Source: Palaemon carinicauda
Lineage: Eukaryota; Arthropoda; Malacostraca; Decapoda; Palaemonidae
Length of the DNA: 64,000 nt
Direction: 5' to 3'
NCBI RefSeq assembly: GCF_036898095.1
Contig: NC_090766.1
Span: 38,447,471 to 38,511,470 of the forward strand
The notes beneath the pieces were generated by a model. That model worked only from the letters and a program-made list of their open reading frames with translations. It made no database searches and had not been told where the DNA came from. Positions within the stretch are counted from its first letter, which is position 1; the number at the start of each line of letters is the position of its first letter. The translations under genes were made by a program, and so were the position numbers. This document shows positions 57,194 through 64,000 of the stretch, one piece after another.

Positions 57194-60100
57194 GCTCTCC
57201 TCCTCCTTCCGTGCATCCTTCGAAGGGGGAAGTGAGTCCTTCGGTCTCGACGGCTGCCCAGCTTCCTTCTGAGGGAAGTGTTTTGAAGGAGACTCCCCTT
57301 CGGAGGACCGATGGTCCCGACGATCTCCCCCGAGGCCGCCTCCGCCGTAAGGCTCACCGCCCTCTACGCCACAAGGGCCTCCCTTCCCCTTACAGGGGGA
57401 CTAAGAGGCGCCTTTTTGGGTCTTCGTCCTCCGGGGGGGACTCTCCTCGTCAGCCTCAACCGACTACTCCGCCCTCCTTGAACCTCTCTGCGGACCGCTC
57501 TCCATCTCCTGCCGGATCTTCGCCTTCTGGAGAACTCGTCACCCGACGGGCAACGGTCCCTTCGGGGCTAAGGGATTCTTCCCTTACGCGAGCAGGGCCA
57601 GCGCACAAGCGCTCTCCTGCTCGCCAGCGATCTCCTGCTCGTCGACGATCTCCTGCTCGCCGACGCTCACCTGCTCGTCGGCTCTCTCCTGAGGTTCGCC
57701 CCCCTCGCCAGCGCTCTCCTGCTCGTCAGCTCTCTTCCGAGCGTCAGCGCTCATTTGAGGACCATCGCCCTGCGGTCTCTGACCACCCTTTAGTTCCTGC
57801 TGAACTCCCTGCTCACCATCCACCTGGTCCTGTGGCTACGCAACATCGTGCTGCGCGTGTGTCAGAAACACATGTTCGCCAACGCGCCAGCGATCTTCCC
57901 GTTCCTGCTCGTGAACCTATCCTCTCACAGGACACGCGTCGACCTTCTGCTCGCCAGCGATCACCAGCTCGCCAGCGATCACCAGTTCGCCAGCGATCAC
58001 CTTCACATGCTGCCCGCCATCGCACGAACCTGCATGATCGCCCGCTTACGCATGCTGCTCCTCATCGCAATACCCTGAACGATCGCCCTCCTGCGGATGC
58101 TGATCACCATCGCACAACCCTGCACGATCGCCCGCTTACGCATGCTGCTCGCCATCGCACAACCCTGCACGATCGCCCGCTTTCGCATGCTGCTCCTCAT
58201 CGCAATACCCTGAACGATCGCCCTCCTGCGGATGCTGATCACCATCGCACCCTTTCACGCGATCATTCACCTGCGCATGCTGCTCGCTATCGCACAACCC
58301 TGCACGATCGCCCGCTAACGCATGCTGCTCCTCATCGCACAACCCTGAACGATCGCCTTCCTGCGGATGCTGATCACCATCGCACCCTTTCACGCGATCA
58401 TTCACCTGCGCATGCTGCTCGCCATCGCACAACCCTGAACGATCGCCCGCTTACGCATGCTGCTCCTCATCGCACAACCCTGAACGATCGCCCTCTTGCG
58501 CGCAATCATTCACCTTCACATGCCGCTCGCCATCGCTTACCATCACGTGATCATTATCGCCAGCGATCTTCTTCACCTACGCGGCAGCACGATCCCTCGC
58601 CGTCGCGCCATCGCTTGCGTTCGTCGCCTCGGACACGTGTTCATTTACCTGCCCACCCTCACGCCCACTCGCCTGCGCGCCCGCGTGATCGCTCGCCTGC
58701 GCGCCCGCGCGATCGCTCGCCTGCGCGCCCGCGCGACCGCTCGCCTGTGCGCCCGCGCGATCACCCGCGCAACCATTCGCCTTTGCGCGACCGTTCACCC
58801 TCGCGCGACCATAGTTCGCGGCGAATTCCACAGCCGGTGGTAGCAGCAGGGACGCGTGCTCCTAGACGGCACTCGGGATCACCTCCATCCAAGCACAGGT
58901 TGGTATTGCAGGACGAGGACAGGTCATTACAGCATTCTTCCCCACCTTCTTTTCAGGCAGGTACCGTCGTGTCCACTCCAAAGGATCGCCCGATCCCTTT
59001 CACCTTAGCGAGGATTTCGGACTCTGTGTCCTTTGAGCAGCAGACTTGGTTTGGTCCGCTGGCACGGGCGTTAGTGAGGGTTATGAAACCAGCACTCGCC
59101 GGCCAGGGTAACAAACCAGCGGCTGTCTCTCCTACGCTGAAGAGAAAGAGAGGAGTGGACTTCGTGGTGACTTCCCCCAGGGCGAAGTTGGTTCCCAAGA
59201 GGTCGGTCTCGAGGGTCCCCTCTCCTGCACGAGTACTCTCTCCTTCTCCCGTGGACGAGGCCTTTCCGTCCTCAGGTGAGTCCAGTGGACCGGTAGTCTT
59301 CCCCCCGGCACCAGGGGGGGAGACTTCGCTTCAGGCAGGAGAATTGTCTCGTGAGGAAGGGGCCCCTCGAACCTCGTTGTTGGGATCCTGTATCCCTCCT
59401 AGGAGGGAGCCCAAGGATTCCAAGACCATCCCTAAATCCTCTGCAAGGATTCGACAGGAACCCATGACTACCCAGGGGAATGTCCACGTATCACCCCAGG
59501 AAGAGATTCCTGGGGCAGGAGACTTAGCTGCCAGCCCGCAGGGAGGAGAACAGCAAGAGTCCGAACATGCCTTCTGGCAGGTCCTAAGCCTGATAAGGCA
59601 ACTTAACAGTCTTACGGATCCAGTCATCCCCCCCCGTGAAGGCAAAGACACAATTCTGGATGAAGTGTTCGACGTTCGGAAGGCCCCTAAGACCAGTGCA
59701 GCTCTGCCCTGGTCTCGGGGGCTGAAGAGTGCCAGAGCTAGGGCCAATGCTCAGCTCGCACTTCTTGCCTCCTCCAGTCGTTCCACTGCCGGGAACAAAC
59801 TCATCCCTCCTCCTCGCCTTCAGCAGAGGAGGTATTTCGAGATCCTGGGTGAGCACAACCTCGCTCTTCCGCTCCATCACTCTGTGGAGGAGCTGGCGAA
59901 GGGAGTTCCCTTGGAGAAACTCTCTGCCCGGCAGGTGTCGTTCTCGGCGGCAGAGATCCTTAACCACGAGAAGGTCGCTAAGTGTGCCATGCAGGCCACT
60001 TCGTGGCTGGACTTCTGGTTAGGATCTCTGGGCATCCTATTGCGATCTGAGGACTTGTCCAAGGAGACCAATAGGAAGGCCCTAGAGACCTTCTTGCTCT

Positions 60101-60531
60101 CGGGCACCCGCTCCATCGAGTTCTTGGCGCACCAGGTTACCACCCTGTGGGCCAACTCGGTGTTGAAGCGTCGCGATGCTGTGTCCGAGAGATTCCATCC
60201 GAAGGTCCCCGCCGTAGATGTGTGTAGGCTCCGACATGCCTCCCTCCTGGGGGAGAGCCTGTTTGAGCCTCAAGACTTGGAGCGAACGGCTGAGAGGTGG
60301 AGGAAATCCAGCACGGACTCCCTCCTCCACAGGGCCCTTACAACTCGGCCCTATAAGCCTCCAGCCCCGCCACAACAGCAGCAACAGCCTCGTAAGGCTC
60401 CAAAACAGGCACCGGCAGCTAAGAAAGTGGTGTCTAAGCCCCAGCCCTTTCCAGCCAAGGTCAAGAGGGGTGGTAAGTCCTCCAGGGGAGGCAAGACTTC
60501 TAGGGGTGGCGGCCGCGGCCGCAAGCCCTAG
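57145..60531 (+). CDS. gag-like gene of A2, main part
   Basis: After the frameshift the frame runs without stops to TAG 60529-60531. It has a Ser/Pro/Arg-rich region with SPARQR-type repeats (57610-57730), eleven 15-residue repeats (58006-58500), more Arg/Ser/Asp repeats, then the conserved central domain (FWQVLSLIRQLN, AKCAMQATSWLDFWLG, FLLSGTRSIEFLAHQV) and a Gln/Lys-rich to RGG-type tail (SSRGGKTSRGGGRGRK). The composition suggests RNA binding, and the role as gag is from position. Together with the N-terminal part the protein would have about 1,320 residues. Confidence 0.78.
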   Translation: MAGPSDAGAVAGDAALGSPPPSVHPSKGEVSPSVSTAAQLPSEGSVLKETPLRRTDGPDDLPRGRLRRKAHRPLRHKGLPSPYRGTKRRLFGSSSSGGDSPRQPQPTTPPSLNLSADRSPSPAGSSPSGELVTRRATVPSGLRDSSLTRAGPAHKRSPARQRSPARRRSPARRRSPARRLSPEVRPPRQRSPARQLSSERQRSFEDHRPAVSDHPLVPAELPAHHPPGPVATQHRAARVSETHVRQRASDLPVPAREPILSQDTRRPSARQRSPARQRSPVRQRSPSHAARHRTNLHDRPLTHAAPHRNTLNDRPPADADHHRTTLHDRPLTHAARHRTTLHDRPLSHAAPHRNTLNDRPPADADHHRTLSRDHSPAHAARYRTTLHDRPLTHAAPHRTTLNDRLPADADHHRTLSRDHSPAHAARHRTTLNDRPLTHAAPHRTTLNDRPLARNHSPSHAARHRLPSRDHYRQRSSSPTRQHDPSPSRHRLRSSPRTRVHLPAHPHAHSPARPRDRSPARPRDRSPARPRDRSPVRPRDHPRNHSPLRDRSPSRDHSSRRIPQPVVAAGTRAPRRHSGSPPSKHRLVLQDEDRSLQHSSPPSFQAGTVVSTPKDRPIPFTLARISDSVSFEQQTWFGPLARALVRVMKPALAGQGNKPAAVSPTLKRKRGVDFVVTSPRAKLVPKRSVSRVPSPARVLSPSPVDEAFPSSGESSGPVVFPPAPGGETSLQAGELSREEGAPRTSLLGSCIPPRREPKDSKTIPKSSARIRQEPMTTQGNVHVSPQEEIPGAGDLAASPQGGEQQESEHAFWQVLSLIRQLNSLTDPVIPPREGKDTILDEVFDVRKAPKTSAALPWSRGLKSARARANAQLALLASSSRSTAGNKLIPPPRLQQRRYFEILGEHNLALPLHHSVEELAKGVPLEKLSARQVSFSAAEILNHEKVAKCAMQATSWLDFWLGSLGILLRSEDLSKETNRKALETFLLSGTRSIEFLAHQVTTLWANSVLKRRDAVSERFHPKVPAVDVCRLRHASLLGESLFEPQDLERTAERWRKSSTDSLLHRALTTRPYKPPAPPQQQQQPRKAPKQAPAAKKVVSKPQPFPAKVKRGGKSSRGGKTSRGGGRGRKP
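58006..58500 (+). repeat. Coding repeat: 11 units of 45 bases in A2 gag
   Basis: The unit reads approximately HAARHRTTLHDRPLT, alternating with HAAPHRNTLNDRPPA and DADHHRTLSRDHSPA variants. It is not evident in A1 gag. The repeat keeps the reading frame because each unit is a multiple of three. Confidence 0.85.
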
Positions 60532-60550
60532 GGGTGGCAGTCCCCCTGCG

Positions 60551-62605
60551 TGTCCACCTGTGGGGGGATGCCTTCAGCGTTGCGTCCGCAGGTGGCAACA
60601 TCTCGGGGCCGATGCTTGGACGATCTCGGTGATCGGCCAAGGTTATCGCGTCCCGTTCACGTCATCTCAACCTCCCCTGACAGCGAATCCAGTGTCGTTG
60701 AGCTCCTATGCCATGGGATCGGCAAAGGGGCTGGCCCTTCAGGCCGAAGTCAAGACCATGTTCGAGAAGGGTGCTCTCCAGGAGGTCGTGGACGGCTCTC
60801 CAGGCTTCTTCAGTCGACTCTTTCTTGTAAAGAAGGCTACTGGAGACTGGAGACCCGTCATCGATCTCTCGGCTCTGAACAGGTTTGTCAAACAAACCCG
60901 GTTCAGCATGGAGACAGCAGACACAGTCAGACTTGCGGTGAGACCACAAGACTTCATGTGTACACTGGATCTAAAGGATGCGTACTTCCAGATCCCAATC
61001 CATCCGTCTTCCAGGAAGTACCTGAGATTCTGCCTAGACAACAAGATCTACCAGTTCAAGGTGCTGTGTTTCGGTCTCTCCACAGCTCCTCAGGTGTTCA
61101 CCAGAGTGTTCACCCTGATTTCGACTTGGGCGCACAGGAACGGCATTCGTCTCCTTCGTTACCTAGACGATTGGCTGATCCTAGCAGACTCGGAGTCGAC
61201 CCTTCTTCGACACCGAGACAGGCTTCTAGATCTTTGCCAGGATCTGGGGATCGTGGTAAACCTCGAGAAGTCCTCTCTGCAGCCGTCCCAGCGACTGGTT
61301 TATCTAGGCATGCTAATAGACACCAATCTCCACAAAGCCTTTCCATCAGACGACCGGATAGCAAGGCTGAGGAGGGTGGCGGAACCTTTCCTCAGGCGAA
61401 AAGAACTCCCCGCCCAATCGTGGTTGCGTCTCTTGGGCCACCTATCCTCCCTGGCCCGTCTGGTTCCAAACAGCCGCCTCAGGATGAGATCCCTTCAATG
61501 GCGGCTCAAGTCCCGGTGGAATCAAGGATCCGATTCCCCGGACACTCTGATCCCAATGGGGTCTCTGGAACAGACGGACTTGCGGTGGTGGCTGGCCGAC
61601 GAGAACCTGCGAAAGGGAGTGAGTCTTCTCGTCCTTCCCCCGGAATTGACTCTGTTTTCGGACGCGTCAAAAGAAGGGTGGGGGGCGCACGTTCTGAACC
61701 AGAGGGCCTCAGGCCTTTGGTCAGAATCAGAAAAGTGCCTACACATCAACCTGCTAGAATTGAAGGCCGTCTTTCTGGCCCTTCAACAGTTCCAACGGTT
61801 CCTGGCGGGTCACTCCGTGGTGGTGATGAGCGACAACACCACGGTAGTGGCTTATATCAACAAGCAGGGAGGCACTTTTTCGCAACAGCTATCCCATCTT
61901 GCAGTAGAGACTCTGAGGTGGACCGAAACCCACTCGATAACACTATCAGCTCGCTTCATTCCTGGCAAGAGGAATGTGCTCGCCGACAGTCTGAGCAGGG
62001 CTTCGCAGATAGTGAGTACCGAGTGGTCTTTGGATCCTCAGATAGCCAACAAAGTCCTGACTTTGTGGGGTTCCCCGACGGTGGACTTGTTCGCGACAGC
62101 CTTGAACTTCAAGCTGCCCCTGTACTGCTCACCAGTCCCGGACCCCAAGGCACTCTGGCAAGATGCTTTCCAGCAACGGTGGGACAACATCGACGTGTAC
62201 GCCTTCCCACCATTCTGTCTGATGAGAAGGGTGCTCAACAGGACCAGACTATCGGTCAACTGTTCCATGACTCTAGTAGCTCCGCTATGGCATCACGCGG
62301 AATGGTTTCCGGACCTTCTGCAACTCCTGACGGAACTCCCAAGGGAGCTTCCTCCACGACACGAGCTTCTCAGACAACCCCACTCCGGTGTCCCTCACAG
62401 GGCCGTAGCCTCGCTTCGGCTTCACGCCTGGAGACTATCCAGCGTCTCCTCGCGGAGAGAGGCTTTTCGCAACAGGTTGCGGAGAGAATGTCTCGGCACC
62501 TGCGAAGGTCCTCTGAGGGAGTCTACCAAGCGAAGTGGAGAGTCTTTTGTGGTTGGTGTCGTGGAAGGGGTATCTCTCCACTCGATGCCACTATTCCAGC
62601 AATAG
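60551..62605 (+). CDS. pol of A2: RT, RNase H and Dam-like methyltransferase, intact
   Basis: Conserved sequence begins at about 60551 (CPPVGGCL), 20 bases after the gag stop and in the +1 frame; the frame itself is open from 60218. There is no nearby ATG, so expression by frameshift or reinitiation is likely. RT shows FFSRLFLVKKATGDWRPVID, TLDLKDAYFQIP, FGLSTAPQVF and YLDDW (YLDD at 61160-61171). RNase H follows from about 61645 (LFSDASKEGWG, INLLELKAV, MSDNTTVVAYI, NVLADSLSR). From 62078 to about 62325 is a region like phage Dam-type adenine methyltransferases (VDLFATALN, DAFQQRW, VYAFPPF, LVAPLWHHAEWF). All RT and RNase H acidic residues are visible. Confidence 0.88.
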   Translation, partial: CPPVGGCLQRCVRRWQHLGADAWTISVIGQGYRVPFTSSQPPLTANPVSLSSYAMGSAKGLALQAEVKTMFEKGALQEVVDGSPGFFSRLFLVKKATGDWRPVIDLSALNRFVKQTRFSMETADTVRLAVRPQDFMCTLDLKDAYFQIPIHPSSRKYLRFCLDNKIYQFKVLCFGLSTAPQVFTRVFTLISTWAHRNGIRLLRYLDDWLILADSESTLLRHRDRLLDLCQDLGIVVNLEKSSLQPSQRLVYLGMLIDTNLHKAFPSDDRIARLRRVAEPFLRRKELPAQSWLRLLGHLSSLARLVPNSRLRMRSLQWRLKSRWNQGSDSPDTLIPMGSLEQTDLRWWLADENLRKGVSLLVLPPELTLFSDASKEGWGAHVLNQRASGLWSESEKCLHINLLELKAVFLALQQFQRFLAGHSVVVMSDNTTVVAYINKQGGTFSQQLSHLAVETLRWTETHSITLSARFIPGKRNVLADSLSRASQIVSTEWSLDPQIANKVLTLWGSPTVDLFATALNFKLPLYCSPVPDPKALWQDAFQQRWDNIDVYAFPPFCLMRRVLNRTRLSVNCSMTLVAPLWHHAEWFPDLLQLLTELPRELPPRHELLRQPHSGVPHRAVASLRLHAWRLSSVSSRREAFRNRLRRECLGTCEGPLRESTKRSGESFVVGVVEGVSLHSMPLFQQ

Positions 62606-63474
62606 CGGACTTCCTTGTGTATCTGCGAGAAGAAATGCGCCTTTCTGTCTCGGCAGTGAAAGGCTATCGCTCAGCCTTAAGCTTGGCCTTCAGATTGAAG
62701 GGCGTGGATATTTCTTCATCGCTAGAACTCTCTTTACTCATACGTAGCTATGAGCTTACCTGCCCCCAGTCGGAAGTGAGACCCCCTCCTTGGAACGTGG
62801 TTCGAGTTCTCAGGTCTCTCAAGAGACCTCCCTTCGAGCCATTACGCCAGGCCTCCGATCGCCACCTGTCTTGGAAGACGGCTTTCCTACTCGCCTTGGC
62901 CTCGGCCAAGCGAGTTAGTGAACTTCATGGTCTCTCGTACGACATCGCCCATTCAAGGGGATGGGGGGAGGTAACGTTCAGGTTCGTCCCTGAGTTTGTG
63001 GCCAAGACTCAGAATCCTGGAGTGCCGGATCCTCGGTTCGACTCTTTCAGGATCGCGAGTCTCCGTTCTGTAACAAACGACCCAGACCAGCTGCTACTAT
63101 GCCCAGTGAGGTGTCTGAGGTACTACTTGAAGAGAACGGCTGCAGTCCGTCCTCATGTGCGAGCTTTGTTTGTGAGCACAGGCAGGACAAAGAGGAGGGT
63201 CACAAGGAACACCATCTCTGCTTGGATTCGAAGGGTTATCCACCATGCCCTGAATCCTGACCCTCCTCCGTCACGTCGCCCTCGGGCCCACGATGTCAGG
63301 GGTATTGCTACATCCCTGGCCTTCAAGAGAAACTTCTCTGTGACGCAGGTACTTCAAGCGGGGGTCTGGAAGCGTCAAACGACCTTCACAGCCCACTACC
63401 TGCAAGACGTGACCCACAGGAGCCTCGATACGTTCTCTATCGGCCCTGTGGTGGCTGCACAACAGCTGGTCTAA
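62287..63474 (+). CDS. Tyrosine recombinase of A2, intact
   Basis: This overlaps the pol end by about 320 bases in another frame. ATG 62287 is the in-frame start just before the conserved N-terminal domain (SASRLETIQRLLAERG); the frame is also open from 60550. The protein is about 395 residues. Catalytic residues are visible: Arg in LASAKRVSELHG, HDVR (HxxR), Trp in AGVWK and the Tyr of TAHYLQD, so the R-H-R-W/H-Y set is complete. It would integrate a circular DNA copy by site-guided strand exchange in the nucleus, consistent with the AT junctions seen at the element ends. Confidence 0.88.
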   Translation: MASRGMVSGPSATPDGTPKGASSTTRASQTTPLRCPSQGRSLASASRLETIQRLLAERGFSQQVAERMSRHLRRSSEGVYQAKWRVFCGWCRGRGISPLDATIPAIADFLVYLREEMRLSVSAVKGYRSALSLAFRLKGVDISSSLELSLLIRSYELTCPQSEVRPPPWNVVRVLRSLKRPPFEPLRQASDRHLSWKTAFLLALASAKRVSELHGLSYDIAHSRGWGEVTFRFVPEFVAKTQNPGVPDPRFDSFRIASLRSVTNDPDQLLLCPVRCLRYYLKRTAAVRPHVRALFVSTGRTKRRVTRNTISAWIRRVIHHALNPDPPPSRRPRAHDVRGIATSLAFKRNFSVTQVLQAGVWKRQTTFTAHYLQDVTHRSLDTFSIGPVVAAQQLV

Positions 63475-63939
63475 CCTCAGGCTCCTTTTTGGACAAGTAG
63501 CAGTAGGTTGAGGGCGTTGTTACCCGGTCTTAGTCTGTGTGAATGAAAGAGTATGTCTGACCCTTACTTCTTTCTTCATTCTCCCCTCTCTTGGGGAAGC
63601 AGCATCCTGGTCCTCGCATAGCTGACCTCGACCTCTGCAGGTAACCCATGCTTCTTTGTGCTCCTAGTATTAAGCTTAATACTGTTGCGTCTCCCATACC
63701 CTGACGAGGTGGTATGGGGAACGTCCTATCCTAGAATTCCTATCTGAAGGTCTCAAGGTCAACTTCATAGGACGAGTCACACTCTCCTCCTCACACTACT
63801 TATGTAGGCCACTCGTTCCTAGCGATGCTAGGAACCTGTGAGGTACAGGGGCTCCCTCTCTCTAGTGCTGCTCACTAAGGGATCGAGCCCCCGGGCAAGC
63901 CGAAGTCAGTAAGGCTGGGGACTTTCCACCCTTCCTAAG
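63475..63939 (+). other. 3' untranslated part of A2; nothing coding seen
   Basis: It aligns with 7766-8248 of A1. No conserved open frame is seen. Confidence 0.55.
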
Positions 63940-64000
63940 GGGTAAGTCACCCTTTGTAAATAGCGTGGTTTGTATTTCGGTTATGGAACAAATGACAAAT
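63940..64000. repeat. Internal complementary region of A2, cut by the window edge
   Basis: It is the reverse complement of A2's left end up to GGAACAA, then AT (63992-63993), then GACAAAT as in A1, where the same bases are complementary to the right end. Confidence 0.8.

Larger units (their letters stand above)
56235..64000 (+). mobile_element. DIRS1-like tyrosine-recombinase retrotransposon, copy A2 (family A), nearly complete
   Basis: The left end is at AT 56235-56236, inside the Gypsy 3' LTR. It has the family-A left repeat, gag, pol, tyrosine recombinase, a 3' untranslated part (63475-63940) and the start of the internal complementary region, with the junction AT at 63992-63993. The right end is beyond the window. 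RT, RNase H, methyltransferase and recombinase frames are open with catalytic motifs present. The only clear lesion is a gag frameshift near 57127-57145. It is the best-preserved mobile element in the window. Confidence 0.9.

Noticed and set aside
58003..58432. Antisense genes over the A2 gag repeats
   Set aside because: They follow from the 45-base in-frame repeat, which gives periodic stop-free frames on both strands.
1..64000. tRNA or rRNA genes
   Set aside because: No cloverleaf-like or rRNA-like sequence was recognised by eye; a covariance-model search would be needed to exclude decayed copies.

Overview
This is animal DNA, most likely from a decapod crustacean such as a shrimp, prawn or crayfish. 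The only host gene I can identify is the 3' part of an EB1 (MAPRE-type) microtubule plus-end tracking protein gene, on the + strand. Its exons are at 9832-9891, 13657-13804, 24449-24546, 29451-29600 and 41633-41701. They encode the end of the calponin-homology domain, the basic linker, the coiled-coil/EBH domain and an acidic tail ending in EEY. The first ~90 residues must be encoded left of the window. The decapod assignment is an inference from the mobile elements: abundant DIRS-like elements, a CsRn1-type Gypsy element, RTE-like elements and SINE-like repeats I associate with decapods.

Most of the rest is mobile DNA, much of it nested. Four tyrosine-recombinase (DIRS1-like) retrotransposon copies can be read in some detail. 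E0 (1-723) is the 3' end of a B-family copy cut by the window edge. A1 (958-8602) has both ends but is decayed. B1 (15656-22179) has both ends, is decayed, and sits inside an older, internally deleted C-family copy (about 14020-23672). A2 (56235 to beyond 64000) is the best preserved. Each complete copy has inverted terminal repeats, a gag-like ORF with a Cys-rich N-terminus, a pol ORF (RT, RNase H, Dam-like methyltransferase) and an overlapping tyrosine recombinase ORF. Each also has an internal complementary region that copies the joined ends of the element. The EB1 introns carry E0, A1, the B1-in-C nest and smaller elements.

Downstream of EB1 (47.4-56.2 kb) is a second cluster. A full-length RTE-like non-LTR element on the - strand (47483-50867, 9-bp target duplication) splits an older non-LTR fragment. 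Then comes a Gypsy/CsRn1-type LTR retrotransposon (5' LTR 51633-51965, PBS fitting tRNA-Trp, gag with a CHCC zinc motif, protease, RT, RNase H, integrase, no env). Its 3' LTR is interrupted after 170 bp by DIRS copy A2. A second, 5'-truncated copy of the RTE family lies at 11237-12617 in an EB1 intron.

Host introns and intergenic DNA are AT-rich; the DIRS and Gypsy bodies are clearly GC-richer. I see no bacterial genes, CRISPR arrays, tRNA or rRNA genes. The most informative observations are a consistent AT dinucleotide at every readable DIRS junction, a terminal box shared by three DIRS families, the A2-in-LTR insertion with its empty site visible in the sister LTR, and a possible alternative last exon of EB1 that would omit the dimerisation domain.
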